A DNA stretch of 64,000 nt from Ilex aquifolium (GCA_951799425.1 OX637391.1:16458051-16522050), one strand, 5' to 3'; positions 23,192-35,000 are shown, numbered from the stretch's first letter. Translations and numbers: made by a program. The notes: generated from the letters alone by a model not told the origin.

Positions 23192-23363
23192 GAGGAATGT
23201 TTTATATCCCAAATTTGTATCCCAAATGTGTATCCCAAATGAATGGGAACCATTAGATGAGTGGATCCTACCAACTTTTTTAATTGGGACCCACTGATCC
23301 AACCATCCTTATTGATTTGGGGTGCACATTTGGGATACAAATTTGGGATATATAGCATTGTTC
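23192..23363. mobile_element. Mutator-like MITE (172 bp, 9-bp target duplication)
   Basis: The left end GAGGAATGTTTTATATCCC and the complement of the right end, GAACAATGCTATATATCCC, pair over about 35 bp. The pairing continues through AAATTTGTATCCCAAATGTG with few mismatches. Perfect 9-bp repeats ATTTGTATT flank the element (23183-23191 and 23364-23372). There is no coding capacity. Confidence 0.8.
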
Positions 23364-23683
23364 ATTTGTATTTTGGTAGAATCTAATAAAGAGAAAGTAG
23401 GGTTCCAAAGCCACACCTTTGTGCTCTTGACAAATTTCTTGATACTAATTTTCTGTGAATTATCACTGGCATAGATTCTGTTTTTGAACACCGGCATAGA
23501 TTCACTATGCAAGATGATGGCACCTATTAGGATAGGATGATAGTATCCACGAGATTTATCTCTATCTATAGGATAAGTGTTGATAATGATGATAAGCTTG
23601 TGATAATTTATCTATGTTATGCAAGGCTATTTGGTTTGTGACCGTAAGCACATTGCACATTGTGTCAAATCACAGATATCTTA

Positions 23684-24723
23684 AGGGTCCGTTTGGTAAC
23701 GGTTCGATTTTCAGTTTTTTCGTTTTTGTTTTCGTTTTCAATTTTTTAGAAAACCTGAAATTTAAACTCGTTTGGTAACGGTTTTAAATTTTTTTTTTAA
23801 CTAAAACCGTTTTCAAAGTTGCCTCAAATTTTGGAAACGAAAAAAAGTCGTTTCCAAAAAAAAAGAAAACGGAAACGGGCGGAAGACATTTAATGAGATC
23901 CTACCATCAAGTCTTATTAGCAGCAAACTAAGACCTCTACCAAAAAACCCTCAAGCAAAAATATTTAAACCTCCAAACTCTCTCTCATCTCATTGTCTCT
24001 CTCGTTCCAGCAGGCGTCCAGCAGAGGCGTTCCAGTAGGCGTGAAGCAGCTTCGTTCCAGGCGTGAAGCAGCTTCGTTCCAGGCGTGAAGCAGCTTCGTC
24101 TCTCGTCTTCACCTAGACTTCGACTCAACATCTCTCCCCTCTGGTCTTGGCGATTTGCTTCTCTCTTGGATTTTTGGATCGCCGACATATTTTCTTGATC
24201 GATCGGAATATTGCACAAACCTCTTCAAGTCATGTTCAAGTCCGTCTGGTAATTAATCTATCCTCCCTCCTAAATTAGGGTTTTGTACGCCTATAGTTGA
24301 GAAATTCCTTGCTTTTAGGGCTTTGGATCATATACGGTTTGTAAATTTTCCATTGGGGTTGTAGAGTCTAGGTTTCTGATTTTTTATGTTTGGTAATATT
24401 GATTTTGTGCTCCATAAAGCTTTGTATTTTCAACTGCTGGTGTTATTTTGTTGATTTTGTGCACGGTTGTGAATTGCTGGGTTGTTTTATGGTATAATTT
24501 CTTTATTATTTTTTGTTTATATTTTTATTTGAAGTGTCCTATATTCATATATTTAGGGTTTGTATGGTGTAAATAAGTTGATTATAAAATAATTTAGAAG
24601 TGTTTATCAAACAAATTTTTTTTTTCTGTTTTTATTTTTTTTTATAACAGAAAATATAACCAAACAGGTTTTCGATTTTCATTTTTTATAAATTGAAAAC
24701 CGAAAACGTTACAAAACGCAACC
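23684..24723. mobile_element. PIF/Harbinger-like non-autonomous element nested in the left LTR
   Basis: GGGTCCGTTTGGTAACG at the left pairs with the complement of the right end, GGTTGCGTTTTGTAACG. TTA on both sides (23681-23683 and 24724-24726) fits the 3-bp target of PIF/Harbinger. Absence of this block from the other LTR confirms that it is an insertion. The interior is less AT-rich than the flanks and looks like a captured gene start: a CT-rich leader, 22-bp repeats, and a short ORF opening at about 24230 that runs into a donor-like GTAATT. Confidence 0.65.
24039..24099 (+). repeat. 22-bp tandem repeat, about 2.8 copies
   Basis: GCGTGAAGCAGCTTCGTTCC plus AG repeats at 24039, 24061 and 24083, the last copy partial. 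Each unit contains GAAGCAGCTTC, itself nearly palindromic. It lies inside the Harbinger-like element in the presumed captured leader. Confidence 0.85.
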
Positions 24724-25584
24724 TTAGTGTTATTATTTTCATTTTTCTTTCTTATTTTAATTTCTCTCATATTTAGAAATTTTTTATGGTGTCAGAGTAG
24801 GTCAATCGGACCCATTTGCTTCTGCTTTTCGGATGATTGACATCTACGAATTTGCCCACTCTGTTTTTCCAATTCATCTGTTACGAAGCCGACGAAAATT
24901 GAAGCAATCCCACATTGTGGGATCTAACAGTAGATCATGCTACTCTCATGAACGGGCAACACTTCGTCATCAAAGAGGACTACTTCCGTTTTGCATAGAA
25001 GATCAGTATTTCTCATGCATATGCAACAAAGGTCATGGATTATGTCTACCCGCGGATAGGTTACAACCTTTTGGGTAATTCAACAGTGCCTATATCAACC
25101 ATTTAACCAGCAGGAACAACAAATGTGGTAGAACCTGTTCCAGCAAAACTGTGAAGAAGAAATGAAAAAAAAAAAAAGAAACCAAAAAAAAAAAATCGAG
25201 ACGAGAGTCTGAATAGGAACAAAAAAAAAAGAGTTCTTTATTTTGTCCCACATTGTTATTTAGGGGAGCTTCATCACTGTAGCAATATCATCGACAATTT
25301 TATTAAGTTGCATTTTCGACAATAATTTCAGTCTCTGCACTGTTATAATCTTGACAAGTCTTGCTCAAATCTGACAGAACTGTATCAAGGAGTAGTTCAA
25401 ACTACAATTTGAATACATTTTTAATTTAATTTGGACACTTCAACTCATCAGTGTACCAACTTGAGGGGGAATATTAGGATATGATGATAGTAGTCAATAG
25501 ATCGATCACTATCTATATGGTTAGGAATATTTTATAATGATAGAATGTAAGAGATTTATCACTATCTTTTTATTTTTTTCATTT

Positions 25585-25686
25585 TTTTTTAACTTTTTTT
25601 TTGAGGGGGAGGGAGGAAGGGGTCTCGAACCCTTGACATCAAGAAGGCAAAACTTTCACAAGGTAAAGAGTATTATTGGACCAAAG
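25585..25686 (-). mobile_element. tRNA-derived SINE, copy 2, inside the right copia-type LTR
   Basis: On the minus strand an A-box-like TTTGGTCCAATAATA is followed by GGGTTCGAGACC (B box, 25621-25632), a C-rich stretch and A-rich tails. The sequence is absent from the matching position of the left LTR, so it inserted after the element did. Confidence 0.7.
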
Positions 25687-26052
25687 TGTAGATGATGATA
25701 AGCTTCTGATATTTTATCTTTATTATATAATTCTCATCTTATAAATTGGGTTGAGTCTCATGTAATCAAGCACTATTGAATAAACATCGATGTAGCCCTT
25801 GGGGCATTTGATCTGGGGACGTGGACACATTACACATTGTGTCGAACTATATATATTTTATTACACAGTGTTATTATTTTTATTTCCCTTTCTTATTTTA
25901 ATTTCTCTCATATTTAGAAATTCTTCAACCAAACAAACCTACTGTAATCGTAGCGTAATTGGTGCTCTCAATCTTGCAAAGCAAACCGTAGACTAATTTT
26001 CCCTAAAAGATTAGGTCAACTCAACCGGATGAGCTTTGATCCAAGACCAATT

Positions 26053-26167
26053 ATTTTTTTTTTTTTTGGGGGTGGGGAGGGAGGAGAAGGGGAACTTGAA
26101 CTCTTGACCTCAAGAAGACAAAGTTTTCACAAGGTAAGGAGTATCATTAGACCAAAGACCCATTGAT
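26053..26167 (-). mobile_element. tRNA-derived SINE, copy 3
   Basis: Same body as copies 1 and 2, on the minus strand, ending in a C-rich stretch and about 15 A residues. Perfect 10-bp target duplications AAGACCAATT lie at 26043-26052 and 26168-26177. Confidence 0.8.
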
Positions 26168-26177
26168 AAGACCAATT

Positions 26178-27479
26178 TTCTTAGCTCACATAATTTTGTA
26201 AGGAAGATTCTGAACCAAAAGTTTGAATCTTATTTTAAATTTTGATGAATTGAATATTTGATTTTTACTCTCAATTTTTATTTCACACCCACTTTTCATT
26301 TTTTGTATGGTACCTCTAAATTTTTCTAATTTTTGTTGTTGTTATACAAGTTTTATGGTTTGTTTACTACAAAAATAAAAATTTACAACTTTTGCAATCA
26401 AGTTACAACTTGTAAGGTTTTTTTTATAATTTTTTGGATCAAGTTACAATTTTTGTGGTAACTATCGATCGATGATAAAATTTTTAAGATCGATTGAAAA
26501 TTACCACAAAAATTATAAAATAACACTCAAAAGTTATAAAAAAACCAATAAATTTTATAATGCCAGTATGATTTCGAATTTTTTTTCGTAACGTAGATTT
26601 TTCCTTAATCTTATTTGTTTACCAATATAGAATTACTCAGCATTATGATAACTGTAATGATCAATTTTGTCATTATAATTATGAATAATGTTGTGAACAC
26701 CACCTTTGTGCACTACCTCTCTTATTCTGCTTGATGTGACACAATCAAAGTCATTTGATTTAAAGAATTTTGTGGGACTTAATAATCTAATTGTCTATGT
26801 TGAGGTGGTGCACAAAAGTGGTGTAGGAAGATCGTGTGTGTAATGAAAACATTGTTGAAGTTAAATACCATTCTCATGCATCTTTGCAACTTATTTCCAA
26901 ACTATGGATACTTTTCAACTTATTTTCCAAATGCAGGCACTTTTTAAAGAGGAATTATACTATTGTCCCCCTATTTTCAAAGTAATATAGTTTCTATGTA
27001 CTATCCAATACAAAGCCCTTGTAACAGACTTCTCAGTTTATGGGCTTTCTGTTTTCGATAATTTATTTTTCTAATTAGTAGGCTTATTCGAAGGCTAACT
27101 ATTCTTAAGTTAAATAAAGTTGTTGGCCTTGATTCTAGTTCCCCTTTTTTTTGGTCTAATGTACTGATTTCTCTGTCTAATAATGTTAGATTATGATAAA
27201 GATTGAATTTAATATTTAACATGCAAACAATAAAAAAGTTACTCAGGTATATAATCAATTCTTATATTAATTATACTTTTCAGGGTCCACCTCGCTTCAT
27301 CCTCCTTCACTCTCTGAAGCCTGTTTCCCGTTCACTTATCTCAAGCTAGATTTCAGGTATTTGGATTCATCTTCGAGCTACTGGAATAATCTTCATGACA
27401 CTCTCTGGCCTTTAATAGTTCCTTCTACTCTCACTACGCCCTAGTATCCTCTACCTCTCTTTTGATATGAAGGAAGACA
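26178..27479. other. Intergenic; one hairpin and one small MITE, no gene
   Basis: A 14-bp perfect inverted repeat (AATTTTTGTGGTAA at 26448-26461 and its complement at 26501-26514) encloses ATCGATCGAT. Minus-strand 27001-27258 has an open frame without recognised similarity. It might belong to the leader of the viral fossil that begins near 27480, but I cannot show this. Confidence 0.4.
26697..26824. mobile_element. Small MITE with 23-bp inverted ends
   Basis: ACACCACCTTTGTGCACTAC at the left and ACACCACTTTTGTGCACCAC as the complement of the right end form a 23-bp inverted repeat with two mismatches. The element is 128 bp. No target duplication is evident, so the superfamily is unassigned. 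Confidence 0.55.
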
Positions 27480-27533
27480 GACTATCGTGACAAATGAAGA
27501 AAAATGTCAACGAATATACAAATATTGAAAGAT

Positions 27534-27539
27534 TTTATT
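27534..27539 (-). terminator. Candidate viral poly(A) signal
   Basis: AATAAA on the minus strand, about 195 bp downstream of the viral TATA box. In caulimovirids the poly(A) signal lies at roughly this distance because the pregenomic RNA is terminally redundant. Confidence 0.5.
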
Positions 27540-27730
27540 CAATATCTGAAAGATTACAGAGACCTTACTAACTCTCCACTGAAAAGTTTTACTTACATAT
27601 TACAATTACACTTGCACAAGCACAATAAAATTCAAACTTGCAGACATTGAAAATGAAAATACTTGGCCAGACTCTTATGCACTCACTAGACTCTGAAGAC
27701 TCGATGCTTATTACAATGCTGATAGCCTCC

Positions 27731-27737
27731 TTATATA
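27731..27737 (-). promoter_or_regulatory. Candidate pregenomic-RNA promoter TATA box of the viral fossil
   Basis: Minus-strand TATATAA lies within CTTTATATAAGGAGGC, downstream of the last viral ORF. Its placement and the poly(A) signal that follows match the 35S-type promoter region of the family. Promoter activity today is unknown. Confidence 0.5.
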
Positions 27738-27999
27738 AAGGCCGGACTCGATCTAGATCTCAAAATTGAGATTCAGATTTCGAAAACATATTTTTCTATG
27801 GTCCTTTGTTGGGCCAATCTTTCATAAATTTCTTTGGATTCTTTTGTAGGACACGTCTTTTCCTACTAAGCTCTGTGAAAGTTTCTTGGATGCTTTTGTG
27901 AGTCCCATCATTTTCTAGTGGAATCTTATCCCTCCATTATATTTTCGAGGTTTTGGTATCCAATGTCATTGAATGGGTCATTGCTTTCGTCATCTAGAA

Positions 28000-28571
28000 T
28001 TATTCCTTCTATAAACTCCTTGATACTTTCTTCAAGATCTCTAAGATCTGGCTAGTTCCTAGTGAATTTCTTATCGAATTATTTGCAAGGGTGTTGAACA
28101 GAAATGTGTGCTAAGTTATGTCATAGAATGCACACTGAACTATAATCCTCTCATTTTCTCCTAATAAACAATACTTTGGTTGAGGATCACAGACATTATT
28201 GAATATTTTTTTTTATTTCTTCAATTCCAAATGCCCGAGCTGCTTCCATGGTATCTTTGTTGATTTTATTAGGTTTGTCTGGATTTCTTTGAAGAGTATG
28301 TTGGTCCATTGAGGGTTCATATTCCTCTCGCCATTAAGCTGCTGGATGTAATCATATTAAATGGATGCTAGGCAGAAATTCTTCTTTGTGTCATTCTGGT
28401 GCTGCAGTGCAAATTCTAATAGATATAGGTTCATCTGCATGCTTTCTGACTTTATCACAAACTTTGATGAGGCATTTTTGGCATTCCCTCTAGACCTTTA
28501 ATTGATCTCGTGGTTAAAGATGCTAGAAACCCATTTTCAAAGCACCATACCTTTCTTTCTTGGTCAAAATC
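28000..28571 (-). pseudogene. Decayed ORF downstream of viral pol (distal part)
   Basis: Several minus-strand segments remain open in shifting frames between stops. The frame entering from 30787 resumes here once the solo LTR and one copy of AAATC are ignored. Position after RNase H would suit a transactivator-like ORF of some caulimovirid genera, but I see no diagnostic motif, so the role is unassigned. Confidence 0.45.
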
Positions 28572-30167
28572 TGTAACGCCCCAAAATCCCCTTTGGACGG
28601 CATTACTATTTAAAACCATTCACATTATGAGAGCAACTAATAAGATCCATAAGTAAAGAAAATTTCATTCATCATCCATAATATCTACAACATCATCCAA
28701 AAGAATATGTCAAACCATGGCCATTACATCCAAAAGAATATGCCAAACTATGGCAATTACGCCCAAAAGAATATGTCAAACTATTATCTAACAGCGGAAT
28801 AAGGAAAATATTAACATGAACATTATCTCAAAATGAATCTCCTAGCCTAGAACATAGAGATATCAACTCTAGACATCCCCCTCGGGATCCACGCTTCTAT
28901 CCAATTGAGCTTCCCAAGCTACCGGCTCATCAACTCCGAGTTCTTCCTCTAAACCGAAATCTGAAAATAAATATTGTTTGTAGAGGGTGAGCACTAAGCT
29001 CTGTAGGAAAATCCCTCCAACCTCGAACAAGGTTTAGAAAACATATAAAATAAGTCGGTCTCATTTTACAAATATCATATATAACTTTTGAAAGAAAACA
29101 GTGACAATTCATCCGATCTCAAGTGTAAGCAATAACAATAATTTAAATGAAGAAATAAAACCAATTCCCAACGATAAACCAATGCCAATCATAAACCATT
29201 TGCAACAATTGTATCTTTCCAACAATAAACAATAACCCACCATTTGTACCCTATCTCATAATGTATCTCAAACCACAACTTGTATCTGTAACCACATTAT
29301 GTGTCTCGGATATGATGTACGACATCGCATGAATAAATACATTGACAATATCCTGGCCCACACACACAAACCCAATCATCGCAAGGATATACAACTTTAG
29401 GAAGGGCGTATACCAACGCATCGGCAGGGACGATCCAACCCAGGAATAGTATACTAACCCTCAGCCTCGGTACCACTTGAGCGAATAGTGGTTTGGTCAT
29501 CGCAAGACACCAACCCCACTACGAGTGATAGGGAACCTTCAAACCCACATGGAGTAAGAAACGCATCTAACCCACTCTACGATACTCGGTCAACGGCCAC
29601 CCATGGTCATCCAAACATCTACGAGAGATACAATACAAACCCATTTTCTCAAATCACAAACAAATCCAAAAATCCCTAAATTTCACATGTATTATTCCAA
29701 TAGAACAATTTAAGAAAATATGCAAGAGATCATCAAAAATAACATTTTATTGTTCAATACAAAGCACTAGAGTTTTGAAATCAAGAACAAATGAATATTA
29801 AGAGAAAAACCCTTTTTTCTTGAAAACTAGGGTTTTCAAGACAAGAGAAAGAGATTTCATGGCTATTCCACCATAGGTTCCTTCAAAACATGGTAATATT
29901 TGTAAAAGTATCAAGAAATAATGATTTCATAGCATATATATAGGATTAAGAGTCAAACCATACATATATATAAACCCTAACCTCAATGAACAAGAATAGG
30001 AAGAAACCCCTACCTTGCTTCCTTAGCTTTTGTGTGAGAACTAGAAGATTTGATCTTTCCCAACTTGAATCAACACTGTAATCTCTTGTTTTCCCCTTTC
30101 TTTCTTCCTCTCTAAGCCTCTCTAGGGTTAGAAATTTTGAAATGAGGCTAATGAAGGTGTCCTTAAG

Positions 30168-30175
30168 TATTTATA
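30168..30175 (-). promoter_or_regulatory. TATA box of the solo LTR
   Basis: TATAAATA on the minus strand, matching TATAAATA at 58742-58749 in the diverged copy. The paired palindromes lie just upstream in the direction of transcription (30229-30406). Confidence 0.6.
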
Positions 30176-30228
30176 GGGGGTGAAATGGTCCCCTGTGCGC
30201 GAATCTGAAAGTCAGAATTCGTAACTCA

Positions 30229-30406
30229 CGTTCGAACGTCATTTGGCGTTCGAACGTCAGTAGTCAAATTTCTTGCTTCTCGTTCGAATGTCACTTGGGC
30301 GTTCGAACGTTGGTTGTTCCCAGTACTTATGCATTTCCATCAGAGCTCTGCAGACACCAAAGTACTGCGACGAACTATCGTTCGAACGTCTATTCACGTT
30401 CGAACG
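30229..30406 (-). repeat. Six CGTTCGAACG palindromes arranged as three pairs
   Basis: Copies start at 30229, 30247, 30281 (one change), 30300, 30379 and 30397, so paired copies are 18, 19 and 18 bp apart. They lie about 55-240 bp upstream of the LTR TATA box. The diverged copy keeps two pairs at 58562/58580 and 58660/58679 (18 and 19 bp apart), some with C-to-T changes at CpG. Conserved pairing suggests a bound site or a structural element. Confidence 0.9.
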
Positions 30407-30786
30407 GACTCCAAGTTTTTGCTGAAACTTCCAGTGAAGTTTTGATATATTAAGAGGTCGATTTGGAAAATTTTCGTGAAATACTCTTTTGTATCCCTGG
30501 AAGTCCAGTATCTACTGTAAAAATTTCAGATCAAACGGACATCAAAATAAAAAGTTATTATCCAAACACTAGGGCTGTATCAAAAATTCTTCCTACTCAA
30601 ATTCTCTCTAAAGTGTGCTTTAACTCCGGAATACTTCCAAACTTCTACAACATACCTTATTACCTCAACTAGCATTTTTATTTCTACTCGTACAATCTAC
30701 ATAGTTCATGCATACATCATTACATATATTAGCATTTCAAAACATAATTATATTACTATATAAAGATACGAATGTGGGGGTTTACA

Positions 30787-31827
30787 AAATCATGACAGAA
30801 TCTAAGCCTGAGGTGATCACTAACCAATCCTTTTACAATTGTTCCTCCTTTTGGGATTTTGAACTCCCATAATTTCTATAAAAATTGTTGCCAATCTTTT
30901 GTCGTGGATGTTTCTGTGTTTTTCTTCGCTAAACTAGGTATTTTGGAAGTGTTTTTTCCATTCTATGCTTTGTAACGACTCTTGACCATTCAAAGAATAT
31001 ACAATCTTCTTTGCCTGGTTCTCTTCGTACGAACTTGTTTCTTTTGCTTAATGATGAAAAATATTCTGTCAATGCCTTCATTGTTATGAGGAATCTACCA
31101 TGGTAATCTTTTTTGAAAAAAACACCATAGATTATCTAACAAAACCTTTTGCTCCCATCGAGGTGATATTGAGCAGTTCTTATCTATTTCTTCAAATCCG
31201 AGGGACCAATTTCTAGTTTCTTTAGTTTATCCTCTATTTTTCGGATCATAGCCATTTCTCTTGTCAAGGCATTTGGAAGATGATTTTTTTGTTCCTGCAA
31301 TATGCTCAATATCAAAGTTAAAATTATAAAATCATCCTTGTCATTTTAACAATCTCTTTTTTGACATACATTTATCAAAATTTGTTTTCATGAAAGTAGT
31401 AAAATTTTTATAGTCTGTTCTTATTAGGAACTTTTGTGGCCTAATGAATATTTCAAATTTTATGACTGAATTTTTGACAGCTAGAATTTCTTTTTCTATC
31501 GTATGATAGTTGAATTCGGAACTTTTAAATACTCCAGAGGTATACTTACAGAGTCTTTCTAAACTGCTCTTTGGTGCCCTTTCTTTCAAGATTCCGCTCC
31601 AAGTTCTGTCTGAAGCATCTGTTTCTATGATGATATAATCCTCTTCTAAGGGGTAAGCTAAGCCTAGTTAGCTTTGAAGCTGATTCTTTTATTTTCTTAA
31701 TTCCTTGGACATCTTCTTCTAAAAACATCCATTTCTTATTTTTCTTGAGTTTCTGTGACAAAGGTATTGTCAATTCAAATATTTTTGGAATATATTCCCT
31801 TATATAATTAGCACATCCTAAAACCTT
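30787..31827 (-). pseudogene. Viral RNase H and proximal part of the downstream ORF
   Basis: Minus strand 31827-31130 carries the end of RT, connection and RNase H of a caulimovirid polymerase. It includes the TSGVFKSSEFNYHTIEKE-type segment near 31520 and a C-terminal NALTRE-like motif near 31260. A frameshift separates the two parts of RNase H near 31590. From 31120 to 30787 a second decayed ORF follows with at least one stop before it meets the solo LTR. The left edge of the copia element interrupts the polymerase at 31832. Confidence 0.7.
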
Positions 31828-31832
31828 TGAAG

Positions 31833-32020
31833 TGTTAAGCAATCAAGAAAAATACAAGAAAGAAGAGGAGGAAGAAGAGGCTATGATTTCATTGATACTG
31901 CATAATTCTCTTGAATACAAGAAAATAGTTTAACCTAAATACATAGAGACTATATATAGCCTAAACAAATAAAAGACTATTCTATCCTTAATACATAAAA
32001 TAATCCTATATTTCTTAACA
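31833..32020 (-). repeat. 3' LTR of the copia element (188 bp)
   Basis: TGTTAAG...CTTAACA, a perfect short inverted terminus. It differs from the partner LTR at 36343-36530 at four positions by my count. The purine tract GAGTTTGAGGGGAGA (minus strand, 32021-32035) lies directly before it. Confidence 0.95.
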
Positions 32021-32033
32021 TCTCCCCTCAAAC

Positions 32034-35000
32034 TCACGATGCGGCAGCTACAAGCATCGAGAGTTTGCCAACTAGAAAACGAAAACGGGAAATAGAATGC
32101 GACTTGGTAAAGAAATCTGCAATCTGCAAAGAAGAAGAAACAAATGGCAAAGTAATGGTGCCATGCTTGAGATGATGACGAGTAAGGTGACAATCGATCT
32201 CAACGTGCTTAGTTCGTTCATGAAAAATCGAGTTGTGAGCAATCTGAATAGAACTCTGGTTGTCACAATACATTGGAGTGGGATGAGAAATGGAAACTCC
32301 CATATCTGCAAGTAACCAACGTAACCAAACAATCTCTTTGGTAGTAGATGCCATAGCACGATATTCTGCTTCGGTTGAAGATTGAGAAACAATAGATTGC
32401 TTCTTGCTCTTCCAAGAAATAAGAGAATCACCCAAAAAGATACAGAAACCAGTAACAGACTTGCGATCTGTGGGATCACTGCCATGATCAGCATCAGAGT
32501 ATACACGCAGCTCCAAGGAAGAGGTGGATGGAAGTAAAAGACTCTGAAAGACTGTACCCCGAAGATACCGCAAAATACGAAGAACAACTGCCCAATGAAC
32601 TGTAGTAGGAGAAGCAACAAACTGACTAACAACATGAACAACATATGCAATATCTGGATGAGTAATAGTGAGATATACCAAACTCCCAACAATAGTACGG
32701 TATAAAGTAGGATCTGGTAAAAGTAAACCATCAGAAGAAGAATACTTTGCGTTAACCTCAATGGGAGTATCTGCAGTCTTATTATCAGTAAGTCTAGCCC
32801 GCTCAAGAATATCTGCAACATATTTCGACTGAGAAAGAAGATAACCTCTGGGTGAGTGGGCTACCTCAATACCCAAGAAATATTGTAGAGAACCCAAATC
32901 CTTCATTTCAAACTGTCTAGCTAACTCTGTCTTCAAAACTGAAATCCCATCAATATCATCACCAGTAATAATCATGTCATCAACATATAAAGACAGAATG
33001 ATACGACCTGCATCAGTGCACTTAACAAAAAGAGCAGAATCATGACTACTAGAAGCAAATCCAAGAGAAGAGATCACAACAGAAAATTTCTCAAACCAAG
33101 CACGAGGTGCTTGTTTGAGACCATATAATGCTTTCTTGAAGACCAGGAGGGGGAGCCATATAAACTTCTTCTTGAAGATCTCCATTCAAGAAGGCATTTT
33201 TAACATCAAGTTGAGAGATATGCCACTGACGAACCGAAGCAACTGCAATAAGAGTACGAATAGTAGTCATTTTTGCAACAGGAGCAAATGTCTCCTCATA
33301 ATCCATACCATACTGTTGAGAGTACCATTTTGCAACCAACCTAGCTTTGTATCGCTCAACAGATCCATCAGAATTAGTCTTGATCTTATACACCCAACGA
33401 CAGCCAACAACACTCTTACCAGGAGGTAGAGGAACCAAATCCCAAGTACCTGTCTTATGCAAAGCAGAAAGTTCCTCATCCATAGCTTGCTGCCAAAGAG
33501 GATCAAGAATTGCCTCTTTATAGGAAGAGGGCTCAGAGAGACAATGAATAGAAGCTAAAAATGAAGTAAAAGATGAAGAATAACAAGAATAAGTAAAATC
33601 TGGTAACTTTGTAGACTTACGAATGCGTGTAGATTGACGTAGAGGTGGATCCACAATCTCAGACGGAGCTTGAGGGACCATAGAAGAAGAGGGAGTTTCA
33701 GGTGTGCTAGAGAGTAGAGTGTCAGTACCTGCAGAATGATCATAAAAAGGATCTATACGAATAAGATCAGATCTAGTGAAGCTATGAGTAGTGGATGGAA
33801 TAGAAAAGAACGGTATATGCTCGAGAAAAACAACATGGCGAGACACATAAAGTTTCTGAGTTATTGGATCAAAACAACGATACCCCTTTTTACCTTCACC
33901 ATAACCAAGAAAAACACAAATAGCAGATCGAGAGGACAGCTTGTTGCGTTCTACATGAGGATGAAGAACGAAACAAGTACAACCAAAAACTCTAAAAGAA
34001 GAATAATCAGGGGCATACCCATACAACTTTTCGAAAGGAGAAACACCTGAAATATGAGAAGATGGAATTGTATTAATCAAAGCTACAGCAGTAAGAATAG
34101 CTTCACCCCAAAACACACTAGGAACAGCAGCAGACAACAAGAGAGAACGAGCAGTTTCAACAATGTGCCTATGTTTTCTTTCAGCAACACCATTTTGCTC
34201 AGGAGTATCTGTACACGAAGTTTGGTAAACAGTTCCATCTAAGGCAAGCAACTCACAAAATTCATTAGAAGTGTATTCCCCACCTAAATCACACCTAAAA
34301 CATTTGATAACAGCAGAATGTTGAGTTTTGACAAGAGCTCGAAAGGCTGTATATATCCCAAAGAATTCAGAACGATGTTTCATTAAATAAATCCAACAAT
34401 AACGAGTATGATCATCAATAAAAGAAACATAATATCGAGACCCTCCTTTTGTGGCAACAGGAGAAGGTCCCCATACATCAGAATGAATCAAATCAAATGG
34501 AGAAGAAGAAACGGAAATACTTCGATTAAAAGGTAAAGCAGAAAATTTTGCCAGTTTACATCCACTACAATCAGAAATATCACAAGCTTGCAAATTTCCT
34601 AAGGCCTCTGTGGATGCCAAAAATCTCAAACGAGAAGACGAAACATGACCTAGACGAGAATGCCATAAATAAAAACTAGAAGAAGAAGAACTCAAACGAA
34701 AAGAAGATAAATCAACACTAGGAGCAGCAGCAGCAGCAACTGGCACTTTTAACTCATCCAAAATATATAGTCCCCCCTTCCTACGGCCTGTCCCAATCAG
34801 CTTCTGAGACTGCAGATCCTGCACATAACAAGAAGAAGAGGAAAATGTGACTAAATTACCGGAATCACATAACTGACCAACAGAAGCAAGATTTAATGTG
34901 AGTTTCGGAATATGATAAACATTAGGGAGAGACAAGTGCGATGTGACAACAGAACCAACACCTGCTAAAGGCATAGGAGTTCCATCAGCAGTCATAACAG

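Larger units (their letters stand above)
23525..25927 (+). mobile_element. Internally deleted copia-type LTR element
   Basis: The left LTR (23525-24786) and right LTR (25472-25927, 456 bp) both begin TATTAGGATA. Both contain GATGATAAGCTT and CACATTGTGTC and share a terminal TTATTTTAATTTCTCTCATA stretch. After the left LTR lies TGGTGTCAGAG (24787-24797), a mutated initiator-Met primer site. Before the right LTR lies the purine tract TTGAGGGGGAA (25461-25471). The internal region is only about 680 bp and has no recognisable pol, so the element is non-autonomous or deleted. The left LTR is enlarged by a nested 1040-bp element and the right by a SINE. I found no clear target duplication. Confidence 0.7.
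28572..30786 (-). mobile_element. Solo LTR (2215 bp) inserted in the viral fossil
   Basis: The block starts TGTAACGCC and ends GGTTTACA on the plus strand (TG...CA) and is flanked by perfect AAATC duplications at 28567-28571 and 30787-30791. On the minus strand it runs TGTAAACCCCC to GGGGCGTTACA and has a TATAAATA box (30168-30175) with an array of palindromes upstream of it. A diverged copy lies on the plus strand at 58.1-60.2 kb. No internal retrotransposon genes lie between the ends, so it is a solo LTR or an LTR-sized non-autonomous unit. Short open frames inside it are not genes. Confidence 0.85.

Noticed and set aside
28930-29680. Small genes at 28930-29112, 29297-29500 and 29488-29679
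   Set aside because: They lie inside the solo LTR. A similar short frame in its diverged copy (59669-59851) reflects shared repeat sequence, not a conserved gene.
32072-34242. Leu-rich and Asn/Arg-rich open frames overlapping the copia polyprotein
   Set aside because: They are shadows in other frames or on the other strand of the gag-pol coding sequence.
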